From the NCBI GenBank assembly GCA_022824465.1, contig JAJDZV010000003.1, forward strand, positions 1 through 64,000: DNA of 64,000 nucleotides, given 5' to 3'. The notes beneath the pieces were generated by a model, which worked only from the letters and a program-made list of their open reading frames with translations, was not told the DNA's origin and ran no database searches. Positions 57,217 through 64,000 of the stretch are shown one piece after another. The position numbers and the translations under genes were made by a program. Every line of letters begins with the position of its first letter. Positions within the stretch are counted from its first letter, which is position 1. The DNA is from Anaerolineae bacterium. GTDB taxonomy: Bacteria; Chloroflexota; Anaerolineae; Aggregatilineales; Phototrophicaceae.

Positions 57217-57632
57217 CTATTCGGGCGGAATCTCAAAATATTCCGTATGGCTTGATACAACAATGCTGAAGTCTCGGCTATCGAAAGTCGCAATTTTCGC
57301 AATCTGCAAGCGCTCTGCCATTGCCATAATGCAACAATCGACCACATCGAAACGCGAGTCCGCGTATTGCTGCGCATTCTCGTAAATCCGGCTTAAGTCT
57401 TCCTGCATCATCGGTGCTATACGCGCTTGCGTATACCTGAATTGCTCAAGCCACTGTATTACCCCTGCATAACCATGGTCGCGTCTGACAGGAATCCCAG
57501 CTCCGGCAGAATGACAGCCGGCAACAACATTGGCTCAGAGTTGACCTCCTAAAAGGCTGTTGCTCGCTCATGATGAGGGTCAGCCGGCTGGAATAGCGCA
57601 TAGACAGAGCCGGTATCGACCAGGATGCTCAC
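57217..57632 (-). pseudogene. Decayed PIN-domain toxin gene
   Basis: N-terminal VSILVDTGSVYALFQPADPHHERATAF then in-frame TAG (57549-57551), EVNSEPMLLPAVILPELGFLSD, a frame change near 57480-57490, then DHGYAGVIQWLEQFRYTQARIAPMMQEDLSRIYENAQQYADSRFDVVDCCIMAMAERLQIAKIATFDSRDFSIV. Confidence 0.85.
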
Positions 57633-58009
57633 TTGTCCCAATTCCGCGTGATATAGTCAGCGAATTCCGCATTCAAGATTTCGCGGCTGCGGGCCGATGC
57701 GTCGACCTTTTTGCTGCTGAGCGCGCCAAGGTTTGCTTTACGAGCGAGTTGCGCGAGTTCAGCCAGCGAGCCAGGCGGGGGCCAGCCCTCATCACCAGGC
57801 TTGAGATCACATTTGGCTCTTGCCTCCGCCTCCGCCGCTGCCTTTTCCTCCGTCTGCCGAAACAACTCAGCGTTTTCCCTGCGGTTGCGTTCAGCGGCTA
57901 TATGGTCGCGTATTATCAGAATATCGACCATCTCACCGACGGTAAGGCGGCGATCGTCCGCCACTTTCTGCAAGCGCGCGGCGACTTCATCCGGCACTTC
58001 TTTCAGCAT
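57629..58009 (-). CDS. Antitoxin-like protein
   Basis: Stop overlaps the GTG start of the PIN gene (GTGA); MLKEVPDEVAARLQKVADDRRLTVGEMVDILIIRDH ribbon/HTH-like start. Confidence 0.65.
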   Translation of the reverse strand: MLKEVPDEVAARLQKVADDRRLTVGEMVDILIIRDHIAAERNRRENAELFRQTEEKAAAEAEARAKCDLKPGDEGWPPPGSLAELAQLARKANLGALSSKKVDASARSREILNAEFADYITRNWDK

Positions 58010-58073
58010 CTTGCGTATGTCCTTTCCCAGTACAGCCCAATAGTACCACAGGGGCGATCCATCCGAGCGCCGC

Positions 58074-59378
58074 TCACTCCTTCACATAAGGCTGGCCCAC
58101 GGCTTTCGGCGGGCTTGCGCGCCCGATGAAACCAGCCAGCACCACCAGCGTCACGGCGTAAGGGACCATCTGGAGAAACTGCACCGGGAAGCCGACGCCG
58201 ACCATCTGCAGGCGGATGCCCAGCGAGTCGCTGAAGCCGAAGAGCAGCGCTGCGCCAAAAGCCCCGATGGGCGTCCATTTGCCGAAGATCATGGCTGCCA
58301 GCGCGATGAAACCGGCGCCGCGCGTCATGCCGTCATTGAAGCTGCCGGTCGCTTCCAGCGAGAACCAGGCGCCGGCCAGACCAGCGATCATGCCGCTGAT
58401 GCAGACGTTGATCCAGCGCGTCCGATTGACGTTGATGCCCAGTGTGTCGGCCGCGTGCGGATGTTCGCCGACGGCGCGCGTCCGCAAGCCCCAGCGCGTG
58501 TAGAACATCACGATATGCGTGAAGGCGAGCATGACAAACATCAAGAAGAAGATGGGCTGATTGGTGAAGATCGCTTCGCCGATGACGGGCAGGTCGCTCA
58601 ATATCGGGATGGCGAAATTGCCCAGCTTGGCCGCGCCCGCTTCGGTGGATAGCAGGTATTCGCGCCGCACGAAGCTGGTCACGCCGACCGCCAAGATGTT
58701 GATGACCGTGCCGCTGACGATCTGATCGGTGCGGAAGGTGATGGACAGCCAGCCGTGCAGAAGGGCGATCAAACCGCCGGCCAGCACGGCGATGATGACC
58801 GCCAGCAACTGCGCTGTCTCCAGCGGCAGCGCAGTCCCACGCAGAAAGAACAAGGTGGTGAAGCCAAAACAGGCGGCGAAAAGCATCATGCCTTCAATGG
58901 CGATATTGACTACGCCGGCCCGCTCGCACCAGATGCCGGCGAAGGCGCCGATGGCCAGGGGCGTCGCCAGGCGCAGGCTCTCGGCGACGATTGTGGTCAG
59001 GTTCGTTTCATTGCCGGCCGCCGCCGCGATGATGACCGTTGGGATAAAGAGGACGCCACAGAGCGCCAGCAGCGCCAGGCTGACCCGCCGGGGGCGCGCG
59101 TCTCGGAGGTCAAGCAGGTTCAGCCCGCCACTCACGATGAATAGTAGGCCGATGAGCAGCAGATAAGCCGATGTCGGCACGGGGATATTGCCGACGGTCG
59201 GCTCTTGACCCAAGGAGGTCGATTCAAATGTCAAAGTGGTGATCAATTCGCTGTCAAGCCCGCCGGCTTCCACGAAGATGAATATGCCGAGGACGAGCAG
59301 CAGCAGCGCGATGATGCGTTTCCGCGTCACTTTGAAGGCGGGGCGGCGCGTCGATTTGGGTTTGATCGCAGCGGCCAT
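58074..59378 (-). CDS. BMP-type (nucleoside-like) ABC transporter permease
   Basis: ESLRLATPLAIGAFAGIWCERAGVVNIAIEGMML..GLRTRAVGEHPHAADTLGINV. Confidence 0.93.
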   Translation of the reverse strand: MAAAIKPKSTRRPAFKVTRKRIIALLLLVLGIFIFVEAGGLDSELITTLTFESTSLGQEPTVGNIPVPTSAYLLLIGLLFIVSGGLNLLDLRDARPRRVSLALLALCGVLFIPTVIIAAAAGNETNLTTIVAESLRLATPLAIGAFAGIWCERAGVVNIAIEGMMLFAACFGFTTLFFLRGTALPLETAQLLAVIIAVLAGGLIALLHGWLSITFRTDQIVSGTVINILAVGVTSFVRREYLLSTEAGAAKLGNFAIPILSDLPVIGEAIFTNQPIFFLMFVMLAFTHIVMFYTRWGLRTRAVGEHPHAADTLGINVNRTRWINVCISGMIAGLAGAWFSLEATGSFNDGMTRGAGFIALAAMIFGKWTPIGAFGAALLFGFSDSLGIRLQMVGVGFPVQFLQMVPYAVTLVVLAGFIGRASPPKAVGQPYVKE

Positions 59379-59380
59379 CG

Positions 59381-61609
59381 TTAGCCTCCCCAGCCGGTCG
59401 AGAAGACCAGTTCGCCCTCTTCTTCGGCGCTGCGCTTGGGCGCCCGCCAGAGGAAGCGAATGATTTGGTCGGCCGCCACAAACATGATGATGAGCGCTTG
59501 CACGATCTTGACCAGGTCGATGGAAATATCGGCGCGTATCTGCATCAGCGCCGCGCCGCTCAACAAGCCGCCCCAGAGCAAGCCCGCCCAGACCATGCCT
59601 TTGGGATTATTGCGCGCCAGCAGCGCCACGGCGATGGCGTCAAAGCCGACGCCGGCGAAGAAGCGCGGGTGCATGACGTGTTCGACGCCGCTAATCTCGA
59701 TCGCGCCGGCTAGCCCTGCCAGCATGCCGCTAAGCGCCATCGCCAGCACGACATTGCGCGGCACGCTCATGCCGGCGTATTTTGCCGCGTTTTGATTCGC
59801 GCCCACGGTCCGCAGCTCGAAGCCGAGCGTCGTGCGCGTCAAAAACCAGTCTGTCAGCCAGACCGCTGCGATCATCAGCCAGAAGCCGAAATGCAGTTTG
59901 GATTGTTCGCCGACAGCGATCAGCACCAGGAATAGCTGCAGCGCGCTCATGACAAGCGCCCAGATGATGCCGCTGCGCATTGCCGCTCGGGGATTGTCGC
60001 GGCGCAAAGGCAGATAGTTGAGGAGGAAAGCGACGATGGCGACAGCCGCCATCATCAATATCAGCGCGAGCGGGGAAGTGATCGCGTCCATCGTCGGCAG
60101 CGTCGCCGCCGGCAGGATCACCGGCGTCTTGGGCACGCTGGCGTTGATATCGCCGAGGATGATCGGATCTACCGACTTGATTAGCCAGTCGACGATGAGA
60201 ATGGCGATGAAGTTGAGCATGATGGTCGTGATGACTTCATGGGCGCCGGTAAACGCTTTGAGCGCGCCGGGCAGGGCGCCCCAGAGGAAGCCGCCCAATA
60301 TGCCGAAGAGCAGCACGGCCGGCAGCAAGATCAGCGGCGATGTCGCCGGCGCTGCGAAAGCGCCCAATGCCGCCACCGCAATCGCCCCGGCATAGAGTTG
60401 CCCCTCGGCGCCGATGTTGAAAAGCCCGGCTTTGAAGCCCAGCCCCACCGCCAAGCCGGCGATGATGAAAGGTATCGCCCTTACGATGGTCTTCTCCAGA
60501 TTCGAGGGGATGAAGAGCAAGATCTGGTCGCCCAGTCGCAAGAAGAGCACTTCGAGATCCTGCTCGTTTTTCAAGATGCCAAAGGTCAGGCTCCCAAAAT
60601 TATCGGCGCTCAGGACGCGGTTGCCCGGACGGCGTATGACCAAGTGCTGGCGCAAAGCCGCATCCAATTGTTCGTCCAGAGCCGTGTTTACGGAAGCGCC
60701 GGTCAAGTAGCCTGCTTCATACATTCTTCCGACGACGCGGAATTGCGCGCCTAGCCCGGCTGGATCGTCAATGCCCAATGCGTCCAAGGCCGCCAGCGTC
60801 TCAATCGCTTCCCGCACATCGTCATAGTCCGCCGCCACAAGCGCGGCCAGCGTCTCCGCTTCCGCGCTGCCCGCCGCTATGCCCAAACGGTCCATTTGCG
60901 CCAAGGCAATTTGACTGCGTTGAAGAGTGACTAGCCCATAGTCGTCGACCAGAGCCAGCCTTGTGCGCGCCGCGTCAAGCTCAGCCGCCGCCATGTCCGC
61001 CAGCGGCGGATAGAGCACGCTCGCCTGCGCCAGCGCATCGCCGCTCAACTCATTTGCGTCCGCCGCCATCTCGGCCAAGTCGCGCACATCGGAGCGCTTC
61101 AAGTCGGCCAGGTCATTGAGCAGCGGCTCAAGCCCGCGTAAGGTCTCCGCGCCGACGGCCGCTATCGTGTCGAGGCGTTCGGTGATGGCGACAGCTGTGT
61201 CTTCGTCAATCTCGTAAAGCGTGAAGAATGCGCCGAATTCGCGCGTTTCTTCCATGCCCACTTCGAGCACCCGCTCAAAGGGGCGCGCCTGCCGCGACAG
61301 GCTGCGCCGCGTAGTGATTTCATGGCTGGCGGCATAAGCGCGCATTTCGCCGAAATCGTCGACGCCGGCGACATCATTGATCGTCAAACCGGTGATCGAC
61401 TCGACCAGCGCCACGTAGGCTGTTGAGGAGACGCGCAAGCCTTCTTGGATATTCGGCTGCAGCGCGTTGTCGCTGACCGTTATCGTGATAAGCGGGATGC
61501 CAGCCAGGAAGGCTGTGATCACGGCGAATACCGGCACCAGACTCGGTGAGATTCTCAGCCAGAAGCCGAAGAGACCGCGCCGCTGTCGTCGTTCTGTCGC
61601 TGCGCTCAT
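59381..61609 (-). CDS. BMP-type ABC transporter permease with a ~300 aa N-proximal insertion
   Basis: C-terminal [47 protein letters not shown]-terminal TM then long alanine-rich helical segment. Confidence 0.93.
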   Translation of the reverse strand: MSAATERRQRRGLFGFWLRISPSLVPVFAVITAFLAGIPLITITVSDNALQPNIQEGLRVSSTAYVALVESITGLTINDVAGVDDFGEMRAYAASHEITTRRSLSRQARPFERVLEVGMEETREFGAFFTLYEIDEDTAVAITERLDTIAAVGAETLRGLEPLLNDLADLKRSDVRDLAEMAADANELSGDALAQASVLYPPLADMAAAELDAARTRLALVDDYGLVTLQRSQIALAQMDRLGIAAGSAEAETLAALVAADYDDVREAIETLAALDALGIDDPAGLGAQFRVVGRMYEAGYLTGASVNTALDEQLDAALRQHLVIRRPGNRVLSADNFGSLTFGILKNEQDLEVLFLRLGDQILLFIPSNLEKTIVRAIPFIIAGLAVGLGFKAGLFNIGAEGQLYAGAIAVAALGAFAAPATSPLILLPAVLLFGILGGFLWGALPGALKAFTGAHEVITTIMLNFIAILIVDWLIKSVDPIILGDINASVPKTPVILPAATLPTMDAITSPLALILMMAAVAIVAFLLNYLPLRRDNPRAAMRSGIIWALVMSALQLFLVLIAVGEQSKLHFGFWLMIAAVWLTDWFLTRTTLGFELRTVGANQNAAKYAGMSVPRNVVLAMALSGMLAGLAGAIEISGVEHVMHPRFFAGVGFDAIAVALLARNNPKGMVWAGLLWGGLLSGAALMQIRADISIDLVKIVQALIIMFVAADQIIRFLWRAPKRSAEEEGELVFSTGWGG

Positions 61610-63147
61610 GCCTCGACCGCCATTTGACTACCCTCGCGCACACCGGCCATCCGCAAGCCGACCGTATCGCGATAGGCTGCTTCAATCGGCATGATGTCGA
61701 TGATCTCGCCCTCGAACATCACGGCCACGCGATCAGCCAAGCTCAGCACCTCGTCCAACTCGGATGAGACCAGCAGAATGCCGGCGCCGGCATCGCGCAT
61801 GCGGATGATCTGCCGGTGGATGAATTCTATTGAGCCGACATCCAGTCCGCGCGTCGGCTGGGAGGCGATCAGCAATTCGACATCGCGGGAGAACTCGCGC
61901 GCCACGATTACTTTCTGCTGATTGCCGCCGGAAAGTCCGCTGGCGATATTGTTGATGATCGGCGGCCGCACGTCATATCGCTCGACCAATGCCCGCGCAT
62001 TTTCGGCGATGGCGCGGTCATCCACCACGATGGCTTTGGAAAAGGCGTCTTTATAATAGGTAGACAGGACCAGATTGTGCATCACCGTGAAGCTGGCCAC
62101 CAAACCATCGCGCTGCCGGTCTTCCGGCACATGTCCGACGCCGCTCTCGGTAACTTTGCGGGTGGAGGCGCCGGTCATGTCCTGCCCCTTGATGAAGAAG
62201 CGTCCGCTAAGGACAGGGCGCATGCCCGTCAGCGCTTCGACCAGTTCGGTCTGCCCATTGCCCTGCACGCCGGCGATACCGAGGATTTCGCCCCGCTGCA
62301 AACCGAAGCTGACGCCTTCCACCGCTGGCAAGCCTCTGTCGTCGTGCGCATGCAGATTCACGACATTCAGTATTTCGTCGCCGGGCGTCGCAGCGGCCTT
62401 GTCGACTTCCAGGATGACATCGCGCCCGACCATCAGCGAGGCCAGCGATTGCTCGGTAGATTGCTTGGGATCGGCATGACCGGCGACCGCGCCGCGCCGC
62501 AGCACCACCACCTCATCGCAGATTTCCAGCACTTCTTTTAGCTTGTGGCTGATGAAGATGATGCTGACGCCTTTGTCGAGCAGCGTGCGCATAATCTTGA
62601 AGAGACCGCGCGTCTCCTGCGGCGTCAAGACCGCCGTCGGCTCGTCGAGGATCAGGATATCGGCGTGACGATACAGCGCTTTGATGATCTCCACGCGCTG
62701 CTGAATGCCCACCGGCAGGTCGGAAATCAGCGCGTCGGGATTCACATCCAAGCCATACTCGCGCGACAAGTCTTGGATATCCCGCCGGGCCCGATCTCGG
62801 CGCAGGAAGGGACCGCTGACGCTTTCATTGCCCAGCATGACGTTTTCGGTCACAGTCAGCACGTCGACCAGTTGAAAATGCTGATGCACCATGCCGATGC
62901 CGAGTTCGATGGCGTCCTTCGAGCCGGAAATCTCGACCGGCTCGCCATTGACGAGGATTTCGCCTTCATCCGGTTTGTAGAGCCCGTAGATCATATTCAT
63001 CAGGGTGGATTTACCGGCGCCGTTCTCGCCCAGGAGCCCGAGGACCTGGCCCTGGCGCAGGGTCAGGTTGATGTTGTCATTGGCGAGCACGCCGGGGAAG
63101 CGTTTGGTGATGCCGCGGACTTCAAGCACGGGCGGGGCGGTGGTCAT
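61606..63147 (-). CDS. BMP-type ABC transporter ATP-binding protein (duplicated ABC domain)
   Basis: [55 protein letters not shown]. Confidence 0.96.
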   Translation of the reverse strand: MTTAPPVLEVRGITKRFPGVLANDNINLTLRQGQVLGLLGENGAGKSTLMNMIYGLYKPDEGEILVNGEPVEISGSKDAIELGIGMVHQHFQLVDVLTVTENVMLGNESVSGPFLRRDRARRDIQDLSREYGLDVNPDALISDLPVGIQQRVEIIKALYRHADILILDEPTAVLTPQETRGLFKIMRTLLDKGVSIIFISHKLKEVLEICDEVVVLRRGAVAGHADPKQSTEQSLASLMVGRDVILEVDKAAATPGDEILNVVNLHAHDDRGLPAVEGVSFGLQRGEILGIAGVQGNGQTELVEALTGMRPVLSGRFFIKGQDMTGASTRKVTESGVGHVPEDRQRDGLVASFTVMHNLVLSTYYKDAFSKAIVVDDRAIAENARALVERYDVRPPIINNIASGLSGGNQQKVIVAREFSRDVELLIASQPTRGLDVGSIEFIHRQIIRMRDAGAGILLVSSELDEVLSLADRVAVMFEGEIIDIMPIEAAYRDTVGLRMAGVREGSQMAVEA

Positions 63148-63332
63148 GGGCGAGCCTTGTGGTGATGCGCTTGGATGGGATTATAGCGCAGAAATGGCAG
63201 CATTAAAGCGCAGTTCAAACATTCCAATCGTTGCAACATGTTGATGATAGCCACATATTTGGCTATTATTTCGCGAGTTGTGAATGCTCTCGCAACTCGA
63301 TATTCAACTGTGCAACTGTTACGAGTGAAGAT

Positions 63333-64000
63333 ATGACGCGCGAAAACAAAAGTCTATGCCTTAGTCTGCTAACGTCTGAATCTGAGGACGCAGCAATTAG
63401 ACTTCTAAAGCATTATGGATATTGGTCTGACGCCCCCTTATGGCGATCTTATGGTGATAAAGAGAACAACTTTGGGCAGATTGGAAGCCAGCAAGGGCAA
63501 CCAGCCGGCGCAATGGTCGAGAAGCTTGTCAATTCCATCGACGCTGTGTTGATGCGCGAGTGTCTGGCGCGTGGTATGCCGTTAGAAGGCCCCGACGCGC
63601 CGCAATCAATGGCCGAAGCGCTTGAGAGTTTCTTTGGCGTAAGATACGGAAACTTGGCGAACCTAAGCGCATCGGAGCGCGCGGTACTTGCTCGCAACAT
63701 AGGCTTGGTTGCTACAGGTAGTAAAAGCAAGCCAAACTATACGGTATTTGATCGCGGCGAAGGACAGACTCCGCTAAGCATGCCGAAGACAATACTGTCC
63801 CTTTCCGAATCGAATAAACTCCGCATCCCGTTTGTACAGGGTGAGTTCAATATGGGTGGTAGCGGCGCTCTGCCGTTTTGTGGTGGCGAACACAATCTGC
63901 AACTCGTCATTTCGCGTCGCTGTCCAAGTATCGCAAATGGTGGAGATCCCACTTCTACGTCCTGGGGATTTACGATTGTCCGCCGCCAAGACCCGACATA
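63333..64000 (+). CDS. GHKL/Bergerat-fold ATPase-like protein, 3'-truncated by window edge
   Basis: Translated by hand from ATG 63333, open to the window end: GAMVEKLVNSIDAVLM (N box), YTVFDRGEGQTP (G1), GEFNMGGSGALPF (G2). Not in the supplied ORF track. Confidence 0.8.
   Translation, partial: MTRENKSLCLSLLTSESEDAAIRLLKHYGYWSDAPLWRSYGDKENNFGQIGSQQGQPAGAMVEKLVNSIDAVLMRECLARGMPLEGPDAPQSMAEALESFFGVRYGNLANLSASERAVLARNIGLVATGSKSKPNYTVFDRGEGQTPLSMPKTILSLSESNKLRIPFVQGEFNMGGSGALPFCGGEHNLQLVISRRCPSIANGGDPTSTSWGFTIVRRQDPT

Noticed and set aside
1-64000. rRNA, tRNA, transposase or prophage genes
   Set aside because: Looked for recognisable motifs by eye and found none; a tRNAscan/Infernal run would be needed to exclude divergent RNAs

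Overview
This 64 kb window is high-GC bacterial chromosome. Its gene content and style suggest a Chloroflexota-like heterotroph, but that is an inference and was not tested. No rRNA, tRNA, CRISPR array or transposase was recognised.

The backbone is carbohydrate and sugar-acid catabolism:
- three tandem sugar-binding proteins plus a fused MalF-MalG permease and a GH4 enzyme (2-7324)
- UxaA and LarA-like genes (10215-13419)
- a probable beta-glucan locus with GH16, ABC transporter, LacI and GH3 (30107-39602)
- a DHDPS-like / aldehyde dehydrogenase pair (49610-52205)
- a BMP-type ABC importer (54174-63147)

Accessory material is set into this backbone:
- a three-gene restriction-modification-like cassette (about 7334-10159)
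- a DUF6978/DUF1828-like gene pair (13419-14638)
- a PIN/HTH toxin-antitoxin module with a 9-bp iteron-like upstream array (17637-18737)
- an SOS mutasome imuA-imuB-DUF6504-dnaE2 with a LexA-like box (21970-27541)
- a decayed PIN toxin beside an intact antitoxin-like gene inside the BMP transporter locus (57217-58009)
- a 3'-truncated Bergerat-fold ATPase at the right edge that is absent from the supplied ORF track (63333-64000)

The most unusual observations are in-frame palindromic intergenic-type repeats inside the dnaE2 PHP region, a kinase/M23/aminotransferase fusion, and the restriction-modification-like cassette whose first gene appears to lack a canonical start codon.
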